Shown here: in pieces, positions 1-12,987 of the stretch
Layout: each line of letters opens with the position of its first letter
Numbering within the stretch: the first letter of the stretch is position 1
Notes under the pieces: generated by a model
What the model saw: the letters and a program-made list of their open reading frames with translations, nothing else
What the model was told of the DNA's origin: nothing
Databases searched by the model: none
Position numbers and translations under genes: made by a program
Source of the DNA: Ptiloglossa arizonensis
Lineage: Eukaryota; Arthropoda; Insecta; Hymenoptera; Colletidae
Length of the DNA stretch: 64,000 nucleotides
NCBI RefSeq assembly: GCF_051014685.1
Contig: NC_135059.1
Coordinates: forward strand, 8,494,001-8,558,000
Reading direction: 5' to 3'

Positions 1-334
1 CTGAAATGTGTAACTATACACAACTAAATAATTAGTAACAATTATTGGAAGAAAAAATACATAATAAAAGTGTCTTTAGTTATATTTAATTTTGATGTAT
101 GTTAAAATTAACTCAATTTACAAATCAACTTAATATTTATAATTAACTAACCATAGTTTTCTTACATTAAAACTATGCTATCGTACAAAGAATTATCCCA
201 GAAACTTTCATTTTTTCCGCGTTTTACTGGACCATAGACTAAATTTTCTCTTAGAAACTTGGTATTATTCGAGTGTACTCTCGTGATATTGATACTGTAT
301 TTGTGTGTACACACATTTTAAGCAGCAAGGTGAG
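1..334. other. 3' flank / 3' UTR of Rab11
   Basis: AT-rich non-coding sequence downstream of the Rab11 stop codon, which lies on the minus strand. It probably holds the 3' UTR. I see no other gene. Confidence 0.5.
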
Positions 335-2760
<2,426 letters not shown>

Positions 2761-3590
2761 CTCGTCTGGAGCAACAAACCCCTTTAGTAGACTGACGGAC
2801 GGTGCCTAGATATTGGGATACACTACTACGGTTTGTAGTTATTTACAAAGTGCAGCAGCCTCGTTTCAGGCCCCGTACACTGTTGCTTTACACAGAATGA
2901 ACGAATGACACCGTGGTGAATGTACACGGTAAAAATATGAAATGAAACAAGCACGATCACACGATGATATAATTATTTTCGTTCTTTCAATTTAACTGTA
3001 CAATATGGCCTCCTTTCTACGCCCCTCCAAACCGATAAATTACACATGCGCAATGCGTGCCTGCCACACGCACGCGCAGATCGATCATACATTACATACA
3101 TGTTAGATGAGAATCGCAGCGGAAAATGTAGCTTGAACGTTATCATCCTTTCCATAGACGACAAAGTTGGATATAAACAAAAATATCTAGTCCGCTCAAT
3201 CGACATGATGTTCTGGACAGAATGTACGGTAGGTATGTATAGTAGGTCAACAAATGATTGGAAAATTAGTAGTGAAGCTTTTATTAAAAAATTATTGCAA
3301 AAGTTAAAGGCTTCAAAAGAAACTAATAATATTACTATTTTATTACGAAAACAGTAACTTATATAAAGTCTACCTGTATGCACTCTGAGAATAGCCTCCT
3401 GCCAACACGGCCCTGCCGTAGACACAAATAATTCTGTTTAGATCCAATTTATTTTTTCATGAAATCTATTATAGTACTTAATCAAACATATAATTTCTTT
3501 ATGAGATCTATACATCCATTACAAAATGCTTTCTATTTATATTTATTTTCAAATATTGTCATGTTTTTAATTTTTTAACATTAAATGAAT
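2761..3590. other. Rab11 5' flank / promoter region
   Basis: Sequence upstream of the Rab11 start codon, with less AT bias than its surroundings near 2740-3110, consistent with a 5' UTR and promoter. Open frames on both strands (about 2973-3425 minus, 3046-3357 plus) show no recognisable protein features and overlap each other. Confidence 0.4.
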
Positions 3591-3600
3591 TTTATTTAGA

Positions 3601-4047
3601 ATTTGACTATGCACCAATCAAATCATTTCGCGTACCATAAGTTCACTTAGATTTGCCATTCCTGTATTTGTATATTTTGGGGCATAATCTCTTACTGTAG
3701 GTAAGAAAATTAAGTTCCAAAATAGTATATTTGCTTCTATTTCATTTTTCCCAAGTGATACTATAAAATCTTCTAATTGATTTTTTTTCTAGTTTAACAG
3801 ATGAAATATGGTTTCTCTTATTATTTTATATACTCCTACTCCTATACAATTTGGTTTTGCAAATCATATATTAATTGAATAATTTTCTTCATAGTCAATT
3901 TCGTTTTGTAAATTATATTTCTTAATAATGTCTTGTATATTATCTGTACCGTCAATAAAAATTTCTTTAATTACATTCTTATTTTTGTTTTTAATAATTA
4001 TCCTTTTATAAAGTTTTACCTTAGATGCTAAGTGGTATCTATCATAC
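3601..4047 (-). pseudogene. bacterial gene remnant, unidentified (TGA = Trp)
   Basis: Read on the minus strand with TGA as tryptophan, about 145 codons give a protein-like sequence with phrases such as DRYHLASKVKLYKR, IFIDGTDNIQDII and SINIWFAKPNC, then NLSELMVREMIWL near its end. Both tryptophans in the last two phrases come from TGA (3864-3866 and 3618-3620). A stop at about 3791 and at least one frame shift interrupt it. I do not recognise the family. Confidence 0.5.
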
Positions 4048-4049
4048 GA

Positions 4050-4590
4050 ATGATCAAAATACTAATAAAAGAAAAACAAAATGAAGCATTTATTATTTTT
4101 GATAAATCACATCATCAGAATATAATTGACAATATATACTACATCAATTAGGAATAAAAGTAGTTATAACTAAAGAAGGAGATATTTTAGGTGAAATTGA
4201 TGTTGTTCTAAATCAAGTTGATTTTTTATATGGAATTGGAGGTACACCAGGAGTATTAATGGTTTCATTAGCAATTACAACTCATTATATTAGGTATACT
4301 GAATTACTTTCACATAATCTTGTTTGAATGAGTAAATTAGAAATTTTACCAAAAAAAATTAGAAAAATAGGGATTAATAAATAAATATTAAAACTCAATT
4401 AGTTAAAGATAATAATATAATATTTTTTGCTACTAGTGTAACTGGCAAAAAAGATTTAAAACTATTAACAATTTATACTAATGAATTAGCAATTAATAAA
4501 ACATCTTTAACTAGACTAATTTTTAAAACTAATACAACTCCTTTAATAACAGTAATAACTTTTAATGTCTTACAATTAGGTGCAATTTAA
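4050..4590 (+). pseudogene. glpX: GlpX-like class II fructose-1,6-bisphosphatase remnant
   Basis: The remnant matches the C-terminal half of bacterial GlpX in order: a segment ending KVVITKEGDI (family: a variable region, then a DGDV-type motif), VDFLYGIGGTPG (family: DVLYGIGGAPEG, here lacking the glutamate codon), and NNIIFFATSVTGKKDL (family: NVIFSATGITKGDL). The last two are followed by a threonine-rich tail like the family's ATTETLLIRGKS end. A frame shift lies near 4140 and stop codons occur inside the frame. One of these, TGA at 4325-4327, would read as tryptophan in the Mollicute code. In bacteria this enzyme is gluconeogenic. Here it cannot be functional, having no host start context, no introns and several breaks. 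Confidence 0.6.
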
Positions 4591-4671
4591 GGAATTTTAT
4601 TAAGCAAAGATATAGCTAATAAAGCTTTAGTAAATAAAAGATATAAGAAAGGATATAGAAATCATAATTTA

Positions 4672-5109
4672 ATTCAATATTAGTTCATGAATTTGATCAT
4701 GGAATATCATGTTATATTAATGACACTGAAATCCATTAATTAACTTCATGTTAAAAATGTTACAGGCTATAATCCTAATTAAGACAATAAAGTATCATAA
4801 TGTGATTTTGTTACCTCAGACCCAGAAGATATTTTAATGAGATACCTTGGTCAAAGAATTAATATTTCTGATGATTATTATTTTCAACAAAGAGTAGCAG
4901 CTTGATCATTTATTCAATTAGGATATGGGTGCGCAGGGGCTAAAGGTATAAGTGAAAGATTAATTGTTGAAAGATTTGCTCAATGTTTATTAACACCAGA
5001 TGATAAAGCATGAAATTTAGAAGTTTTAAATTCATTTTATAGTAGAGAGACATACAAAAAATATATTATAAATCTTTATAATTTTATAATTTTCCAAGAT
5101 AATGATTAA
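4672..5109 (+). pseudogene. bacterial gene remnant with HExxH motif, unidentified
   Basis: A frame at 4674-4735 reads LVHEFDHGIS; HEFDH (4686-4700) fits the HExxH zinc-binding motif of metallopeptidases. After a frame shift and stops, an open stretch at 4801-5109 (102 codons) continues with DPEDILMRYLG, AAWSFIQLGYG and DDKAWNLEVLNSFY. Both tryptophans in these phrases are TGA codons (4903-4905 and 5011-5013). Both pieces may belong to one gene. A metallopeptidase is possible, but the family is not recognised. Confidence 0.5.
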
Positions 5110-5213
5110 AATTACCATCATATTGACCAGATGCATTATTCAATGTATAACAGTTCAAAATTATCATTACCATACTTATATTTTTATAAGAAATATCTTT
5201 TACTGCTATAAGA

Positions 5214-5452
5214 CTAAAATACTGGCTTTCAATCAGTACATAGATTAGCAATAAAATATTCATGATCTACATCATCAAGACGAGAATAAATTTCAATATT
5301 CTTATTATTTTTTCAACAAATTGTCTTATCATAATATTCAAGTAGGATATTTCTACATTTTCTTTAACAATTAGGTCATTAACAATTTCTACAATAACTT
5401 CGTATAAAAAAGAGAAAATATATTCTTTTAAATTCGCGTTTAAATGAATCAT
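5214..5452 (-). pseudogene. bacterial gene remnant, unidentified (TGA = Trp)
   Basis: A minus-strand frame starts MIHLNANLKEYIF and shifts frame near 5290. It then reads IEIYSRLDDVDHEYFIANL and ends CTDWKPVF before TAG. The tryptophan is TGA (5229-5231). The product is not recognised. It marks the right part of the foreign insert. Confidence 0.4.
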
Positions 5453-5460
5453 AGATACAT

Positions 5461-6752
5461 TATGTTACCATAAAAATTGATTAGAAGTGTACTCTATCAT
5501 ACTTCACGATAAAGATTAATACCAAAAAAATACGGCCCTATCGTAGTCATATGGTTTTGTTTCATCACTTCATCGTTTCATGCAACATATTATATATACT
5601 AAAGAACTTGCGAGAATCGGTTAATGCTTGTAGTCCTCTGGTGATAAATGAGCTGAATGTTATCACAATCATTACACATTTTCCAATCATAGAAATTTAA
5701 AATGAATGGTTTAATACCGTATGACATGAGTGTAATATGTTGCCAGCGTACCGGTTTTTTTAAGCATGCGCGGCACGTGAAGGCAAAAACAGTGACGTGC
5801 ATAACTATTCTAGTATCACACGATAAATCTTAAATTGAGATCTCATTTTTAAAAATTCAGAAAAATATACCAGAATTTTATGAAGCATTTTCTACAAAAT
5901 AAGGATTTTCTAGCCCAATTGCAAAATTTAAGATAATAATAATTAAATTAAAACTTAAACTCTGGCAACTTGTTTTAAATAAACCACAGTTCTTCGGCAG
6001 AATCAATTATTTATTATTTAAATCATCTATAAATAAAATTAATAATTTGCATAGTCATTTTAATATTGTCATTTATATCTCTTGGATTGTTTCACTGATA
6101 CCGCTTCTATTGACTTTATTTCAATTCCTTTATTTATTTCCTAACAAATTTAGATATTTTTCTAAACAATCAAACGCGGGATCATCTAATACCTATTTTC
6201 AATTGATCAGAATGCTTTACTGGTATCGTTTTCGATGCGCATGCGTCAGTATTCAGTTCGTTTAGCAACACAGAGTATGATATTATTTTCCATTTGTTAT
6301 AGGCTAGTTTACAAGTACTTAACACGGTGATTATATATTTTTTATTTTTTGTCTGTGAGATTGTAATTTTATTATCAAATTAAATAATTTATAAGTTGGA
6401 ACCTCGTAGTAAACTAAACGAAACACGATAAAGGTAAGTTATTAAGAAGTAGTGGATTATTTTCGGATACGTTATCCTATATCGTAATACCATTACTATT
6501 CATTGTCATTTCTTAAATACTTTTGATTCGAACGTATGTCATGATGAAATCATGTATTTATTTCTAACTTTCATATATATTTGATCAGATCAAGTCATAC
6601 TAAATTTATGAATTAACAGAAATATTATTATAGTAGGATGCGCACGTGTATCCAGAATGATAATGAAATTGTCGATAAGGAAGTATGAGATTAAATACGA
6701 AAGAAAAAGTATTTTATTTTCATATGAATATAGTACTAAATAAAAATTGAAA
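5461..6752. other. intergenic, upstream of SLC25A39/40-like gene
   Basis: Host-like AT-rich sequence. The part near 6230-6440 probably carries the promoter and a non-coding first exon of the carrier gene: a good donor (AAAG then GTAAGT) lies at about 6434. No coding gene is seen. Confidence 0.45.
6236..6247. promoter_or_regulatory. NRF-1-like palindromic site
   Basis: TGCGCATGCGTC closely fits the NRF-1 (fly ewg) core TGCGCATGCGC. It sits about 190 bases upstream of the presumed 5' splice donor of a mitochondrial carrier gene, a common NRF-1 target class. Motif match only. Confidence 0.4.
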
Positions 6753-8452
6753 ATGAAGAAACTAAGTAGTATACCACCAGATCTAGATTTAGATGATCCA
6801 AAATTTAGGATCAAACCATATCAACAAATTGTAGCTGCATGTACTGGTGCTTTTATTACATCTATTATTGGTAAGTAAATAAGTAATATGTAATAATTAT
6901 TTACATGTAACACAATTAAACTACTACTAACATTAGTCAGTAATATATTAATTATATCAGTACAATAATAATGTGATTTTAATATTTTATAGTTACCCCT
7001 TTAGATGTGGTAAAAATTAGACTTCAAGCACAACAGAAAGCTATGCTTTCTAACAAGTGTTTTCTTTACTGTAATGGTTTAATGGATCATTTGTGTCCTT
7101 GTCTAAATGGCAAAGGTCCGCCATGGCTTAAGAGAAATGAAAACTTTCGTGGCACTGTGGTATGTTTATATTTATTAATCTTATTTGATCTAATATAATT
7201 GTAATTTTTTTATTTCATACTGTGCAATTTAAATTAATTTGAAATATTAAATCATAATTTATATGTCATAATTGTATGTTGACATTATATTTCTTGTTTA
7301 TAGGATGCCCTTATGAAAATTAGCAAAAATGAAGGAATTCTTTCTTTATGGAGTGGTATAAGTCCTACTCTTGTTCTAGCAGTACCTGCAACTATAATAT
7401 ATTTTGTTTCATATGAACAATTAAGATTATATTTTAAGGTAAATAAATTTCCTCTTAAATTTTTATGTTAACTTTGCATTTTTTTCAGCGTCTAATATTA
7501 CTTATGTTATTACAGGATACATATAATCAAAAATTAAAAAATAAAATAACTACTGTGACTACCATGGAGCAACCATTCTGGATTCCTATGACAGCTGGAG
7601 CTGTAGCACGTATTTGGGCTGCAACCATAGTGAGCCCATTAGAATTAATTAGAACAAAAATGCAATCACAAAAATTGAGTTATGCAGGTACTTACTGTAA
7701 ATTATGTTAGATATAAATTTATGCATTTTTTGAATGGTACACTTATGTTAACAAACTTTTTGTTATTCAGAAATCATGCAAGCATTAAAAACTGTTATAA
7801 AGTATAATGGTATTTTTGGTTTATGGATGGGATTGAGCTGCACTCTCCTACGTGATGTACCTTTTAGTGCAATTTACTGGTTAAATTATGAAACTATTAA
7901 GCAAAGATTTTGTGAATCACAACGTACATTTACTTTTAATCTTGCAGCTGGTGCTATAGCTGGATCTGTAAGTATTTTAAATTTTAATGAGTTTTCGGTG
8001 TTTTAGATGTAATTTAATATTAACTCTCAATTTTACAGATAGCTGCATTTTTAACAATTCCCTTTGATGTTGTAAAAACACATACGCAGATAGAAATGGG
8101 CGAAAAAGAAATTTATTCAGGTATTAACTATAAATTCGGCTTTTATACTCTTTGTAACATCTTATACATATCAAATAGAAATATTCTATTTTCATAAATT
8201 TATTTTATAGATAAACCTGGACGTACTAGTGGAACTTGGACTGTAATACGAAAAATTTATAATCAAAATGGGGTAAAGGGATTGTTCACAGGATTAATTC
8301 CACGGATAGTGAAAGTGGCTCCAGCTTGTGCCATTATGATTGCAACATTTGAATATGGAAAACGATTTTTTCAAACGCACAATGCTATTATGATACTGGA
8401 ACGTGAAAATAATTTACAATATTTACAACACAAGCATAATAGTAATAAATGA
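6753..8452 (+). CDS. SLC25A40: mitochondrial carrier, SLC25A39/SLC25A40 family
   Basis: Inner-membrane carrier; vertebrate SLC25A39/40 import glutathione into mitochondria. Seven coding exons (6753-6870, 6993-7159, 7304-7438, 7516-7687, 7771-7967, 8039-8120, 8211-8452) give 370 aa in frame. Three carrier signatures are visible: [21 protein letters not shown] and [10 protein letters not shown]. The first matrix loop has a cysteine cluster ([15 protein letters not shown]), a hallmark of the 39/40 subfamily, where such cysteines have been linked to iron-sulfur-dependent turnover; the same may hold here. The start ATGAAGAAACTAAGT is the first ATG of the frame with a plausible context. AATAAA at 8474-8479 lies 22 bases after the stop. 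Confidence 0.93.
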
Positions 8453-9666
8453 TGTATGAATCTTGTTAAATACAATAAAATATATTTAAGAGACACAAAT
8501 AAATTTTGTTCAATACTTTTGAAATCTTCATTCTCTGCACATTTCTTTTAAAATAAATCTTCAAATATAATGTTAAAGTGTAAGTTTCTGGTAATATATA
8601 TTTAATGTTTTATATGTAGAAACATTAAAATTTTGTTCGTTTTAAGCTTTTTTTAGTTATCTTATATTATCGACTGTCGATATGTACGCCATTAAGATAA
8701 TATTTAAGCCAACTTCATACGACAGCGTTCACAACGCCTTTATAACCAAGTAAATTATCAGCAATGAGAAAAGAATCAAATGAGAATCCGTATTCGTCGA
8801 TAATTTAAAAAAACAATATCGTTTTTTAGATAAATTGTGGAAGAAGAAATAAAGAAAAGAAAAGATACGAATTTTTTGGATGTAATAATTAGAAATAGCA
8901 TGCCCTGTATACTTCCGGAAATGCGCAATAGTAGGTGAATCGATCAGTCAATGCAGACGAACCACCGCTCGGCTAAATTCGGTTGGTCGATACGCAAAGT
9001 CGGCGATAGTCGGGGCGTTGGAAGTGGTGAATAGGTCACGCACGGAAGTCGGTTCGTATCGTTCAGTCGGGATAGGTTGTTCGTCGGGTGCTTCGTTCAC
9101 TAGTCACTTACCAATTCAACATTCCAAAGGCCGGGTCTTCTTACCACCTCCTTCAACACTGTCCTCTGGTAACTAACTGGTATTGAGTAAAATAAGAGAA
9201 AATTTGTTAAATTCAATAACAATTATCATAGTAACGTAGTTTTCCATAGAAATATCGGCGGGGATGTAAATTATTTAGCGAATTCTCGTGATATAATCGC
9301 AAATGAAGGAAACTAATTTGGATCCGTGTCCGGGTAACAGAGGAAAACGAGTAGTAGCCATTTTATAATGTATCTAATAGTCGTTTATCGTTATAATCTG
9401 TAACATTATTATTACTTGTTTAATAACAGAAATCTTCGATTCGCACCGCGTGCAAGTTAATTTTGACTCCGGTACCCCTTAAGTAACTTGCGTTACGATT
9501 TCAGTAGACCCGTTACGTAATCCTGTACTACATACGCTCAGTTCTTGGCCTAGTAATTCACCGGGTTTGCACGCGTCTTCCTTTGAAACTCGAGAGTTCA
9601 TTTTAATCTTTGGAAATCATCGTTTCCAGGTACTCGCTTAGCGACCACACAACTCTAAACGTCACC
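8453..9666. other. intergenic and 5' region of ATP synthase c gene
   Basis: The left part is the 3' flank of the carrier gene. From about 8900 the sequence becomes richer in CpG, with an ETS site at 8911, and probably holds the promoter and non-coding 5' exon of ATPsynC. The segment CCTCTG followed by GTAACT near 9165 is a possible donor, and an acceptor-like TTTCCAG lies at 9623-9629. Confidence 0.45.
8911..8920. promoter_or_regulatory. ETS/GABP (NRF-2)-like site
   Basis: ACTTCCGGAA is a perfect palindromic ETS core, followed at once by ATGCGCAA. ETS/GABP sites are typical of promoters of nuclear genes for oxidative phosphorylation, which fits the downstream ATP synthase c gene. Motif match only. 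Confidence 0.4.
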
Positions 9667-11286
9667 ATGTACGCTTGCACTCGATTTATCGCACCCCTTG
9701 CCAGGTCGACCGTGAGTAGAAACTTGCCTCGTTTATTCCAACCTTTTCTCGTATACGCATTATTACGTAACTTTAATGATTTTTCATGTAATTTCGGTTC
9801 TTTTTTTCAGTTGGTCTCTGGAACCAAGAATTATATCCGGCCGCTAAGCAGTGTCGTGATTAACCAGAACCAGTGTCTAGAGCAAAATCAAATTCAAAGC
9901 CCACTCAGTGTCGTGAGTATCCCTTGCTTTTTACACATTGCATAACCTCTCCCTGTTGAAGGTTACATAAGTGATTTTATTCTCATAATGGGAAAATTAT
10001 TAAATGAAAAAATTAAAAAATCTATGAATTAAATACTGATTAATAACAATTCATACATTACAGATTTGCTTAGTATATTTGTTTAGTAGTTACATGTATG
10101 GCACATCTAGAGTTGTGTCATTAGAAACATGTAATAAATTAATAAAGATTCTTGTCACACTGAAAGTTGCAGTTTTCATGCAGTGGAAAGTTTAATGACA
10201 ATTTATTAGTAGAACCTCATAATATCTACAAAAAAATATATATTCTTTTTTAAATTAAAATGAAGAACAAAATTGGTTTAATTAATTTAATTAACTGAAA
10301 TATTGATTAAATATGTAAAACTATTAATAGAGGTTATATAATATTGAAATTACTTCTGAATACAAACATTTTTATATCAAATTCAAGAAACTAAGAAGTG
10401 TCTTAGCCTTTTTAGAGTTTCAATATTAAGAACTTTAAATTTTATATCTTCATTGCCTTATAATAATTCTATATTTCATTGTTGGATAATTCTTCTAAAA
10501 GTTATTTGAATTCTGCATTTTTATAATTATTTTGTTTAGTCGCCATTTGTGCGTAACTTCCAAACCTCCGCAATCAGCCGTGACATTGACTCTGCTGCCA
10601 AATTTATTGGTGCTGGTGCAGCTACGGTTGGTGTTGCTGGATCAGGTATGTACTTTTATATTCAATTTTGAATCAAATATTTTTGTGGAATTCTTCTTAT
10701 TGCAATTGTTCCTCTTTATGTCCTTATATATTTTAAAGAACAATACTTTTTATAATAATTCACAATTCTTTTTCCTATTCTTCATATTTCAGGAGTCGGT
10801 ATTGGATTGATTTTTGGATCCCTCATAATTGGTTATGCCCGAAATCCTTCCCTAAAACAACAAGTTTTTAGTTATGCTGTCCTTGGTTTTGCATTATCAG
10901 AAGCAATGGGTCTCTTTTGCCTGATGATAGCATTCCTTATATTATTTGCCCTTTAATCCCATTCTCTTGAAGAAACCTTCTTAATTGTAGTAATGTTATA
11001 AAATGTATTTTACTTAAATCTCCATATAACTTTACTTCAACTACAAAAAATTATAAACAGTTCTTTGTTGAAGAAAGTAAAATTTATATGCAAAAGGTTA
11101 AGGAGTTGTATTATGATTTCAGGTGCTGGAATTGGATCGGTGTTTGGCTCTTTAATCATTGGTTATGCCAGGAATCCATCTCTCAAACAACAGTTATTCT
11201 CATATGCCATCTTGGGCTTTGCCTTGTCCGAGGCCATGGGTCTTTTCTGCCTTATGATGGCTTTCCTGCTCTTGTTCGCGTTCTAA
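9667..11286 (+). CDS. ATPsynC: ATP synthase F0 subunit c (lipid-binding protein), mitochondrial
   Basis: Proteolipid that forms the rotating c-ring of mitochondrial ATP synthase. Exons 9667-9711, 9811-9912, 10540-10645 and the terminal exon 11123-11286 give 138 aa. Residues 1-63 are a presequence ([10 protein letters not shown]...). The mature protein begins [10 protein letters not shown] at residue 64 and is 75 aa, the canonical length. It has two hydrophobic helices, the RNPSLKQQ loop with the conserved lysine (mature position 43) and the proton-carrying glutamate in ALSEAMG (residue 121, mature 58). An alternative terminal exon lies between exon 3 and this one. AATAAA at 11782-11787 may end the transcript. 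Confidence 0.96.
10793..10956 (+). CDS. ATPsynC: alternative terminal coding exon of ATP synthase subunit c
   Basis: A second complete version of the last exon: 164 bases like the downstream one, preceded by TTTCAG, in the same phase, with its own stop. Joined to exon 3 it also gives 138 aa. It differs at eight residues from the downstream exon (GVGIGLI for GAGIGSV, then L to V, I to V, M to I, L to I, and final F to L) but keeps ARNPSLKQQ and ALSEAMGLF with the proton-binding glutamate. Many silent differences show that the duplication is old and the protein constrained. It is probably spliced as a mutually exclusive last exon; a retained but unused exon is less likely. Confidence 0.85.
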
Positions 11287-12987
11287 ATCATCAAAACCGC
11301 ATCAGAAATTGTTGATAGTTTTAGTACGTCATTGCCAAGGCAGCATCTACTGGCTCTTATGAACAGCAGGAGTTGTCATTGGTGCTCGGGCTACCATGAA
11401 ATCATTAGAGATGCTCGAGTATCTGGCTTGACGGGGTATGCGACGATACGAATATGAACGGGAATGATGGCTGTACACATTGAATCAACGATCAAACCGT
11501 CTTAACCCCTTCAGCCTTTCGATTTATTTGTAATCATTTCATGGTCTACTGTCTCATGTAGCGTAACTCACATGTTATAATTCAGTGTAATGAACGAATA
11601 AGACATTAATGAAAGTTTTGCATACCTATATACGCACGTACGTATCTATCACATTAATATTGATCCAAGAAGTAGTATACTTTGAACATTTTTGTTACCC
11701 GAATGGTTTATCATTATTGTGTCGCCGTATGCGCACGTTGTTGAGGTAACTCATGACGAAAAAAACTGTACAATGATATCAAATAAACACTTTTGTCGTG
11801 AAATTATTCTTGATTGTATGAATGTTTTTTTTCAAACTATCCTTTTCCTAAGGGTATAGATATTTTTTTATTGTTTCTCCGATGAACACCAATTCTGATA
11901 AATAATTCGTTCGTTAATGTCATCATGTGACGTGCAGATATAATTCACAATGTTATCATTTTCTACAGAGAATATTTTTGGGTAATGAAATATAAAAGTG
12001 CTTTTTTCTTAAACTTGTTTTTGAGGTATTCTCTATAAATTACAAGAAAAGTAATATACATTTATAATAAATTAAAATTAATACATTTTATGTAATATAA
12101 AAATTTCAATTAAAAACACTTCATTTTCCGTATTGTATAAAATTAAATTAGAATAGAGTTTTACCCTTTATGCTTTTTATTTACTATTCAGGATAAGTTG
12201 TATTTTACCTTTTATTATCAAGGAAATGCTAAATGGTAGAAATATTGCAATAATTTATTTCCATAAAAAGTTGTTTTTAAGGACATTATATAAAATTTAG
12301 AACAAGGTTTGAAGTATACACATGTTAGTTTTTAGATATGGATTTTTAATAGAAGAGTATAATTAATTCAACATATATATGGTTCAAATTATATATTTAT
12401 TAAATATGAAATATAGAATTACTAACAATCGTTGATTGATAACATGTAAATGTAGGCCAAATGCATTTGCTCATTACACTAATTCAATTTAAGTCTACAA
12501 TAATTAAATCATAGAATTAAGACAGCAATTAATATTAACAAATTATATTACAGATTTTACATATTCAGTAACTATGCAGAAATTTAACATATTTTAAAGT
12601 TTAATGCGGTGTCCAAGGATTTTTTAATTTATAATACTATCATAACTTAATCATTTTTTATCATATATAGTTTTCTGTATTAACATTAATACAACAATTA
12701 GTGAAATTCAAATTTTCAAATCTTTGATATAAGAATTACATTTTTATGTTATGTTAATTGTTTTAACTCTATGAAATACACATTGAACTTCTATGAAACA
12801 TAATACAGACAATGAATTAAAAAAATTTATTTTAAAAAAGTAAACAAATTTTTAGTCTTTATTAACATAAAAAATTGAATATATTGTGAAGTTTTGAATG
12901 AACTTTACACTGTTTAATTTAAAGTTAGATTGATATTATTAAATTTTTATACATAGCTTTATTATATTATACAATATAGTAAAAAAA
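11287..12987. other. intergenic / convergent 3' UTRs
   Basis: 3' UTR of ATPsynC to about 11800, then AT-rich sequence into the 3' flank of TADA3. No other gene is seen. Confidence 0.5.

Larger units (their letters stand above)
3590..5460. other. decayed bacterial (Mollicute-like) DNA insert
   Basis: A block of very AT-rich sequence with at least four coding remnants on both strands. None has introns, and each is broken by stops and frame shifts. Five in-frame TGA codons fall where tryptophan reads naturally (3618-3620, 3864-3866, 4325-4327, 4903-4905 or its neighbour 5011-5013, and 5229-5231). That usage belongs to Mollicutes such as Spiroplasma, which are common insect symbionts. One remnant resembles the class II fructose-1,6-bisphosphatase GlpX. 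The edges are approximate. Decay argues for old nuclear integration rather than read contamination. This is inference from reading, not from a search. Confidence 0.72.

Noticed and set aside
2973..3425. Overlapping open frames of 150 codons (minus) and 103 codons (plus) upstream of Rab11
   Set aside because: They overlap on opposite strands, show no domain or conserved motif and lie in the probable Rab11 promoter/5' region. Best explained as chance.
3590..5460. Mitochondrial (NUMT) origin of the foreign block
   Set aside because: GlpX is not a mitochondrial gene and the remnants do not resemble insect mitochondrial proteins, although insect mitochondria also read TGA as tryptophan.
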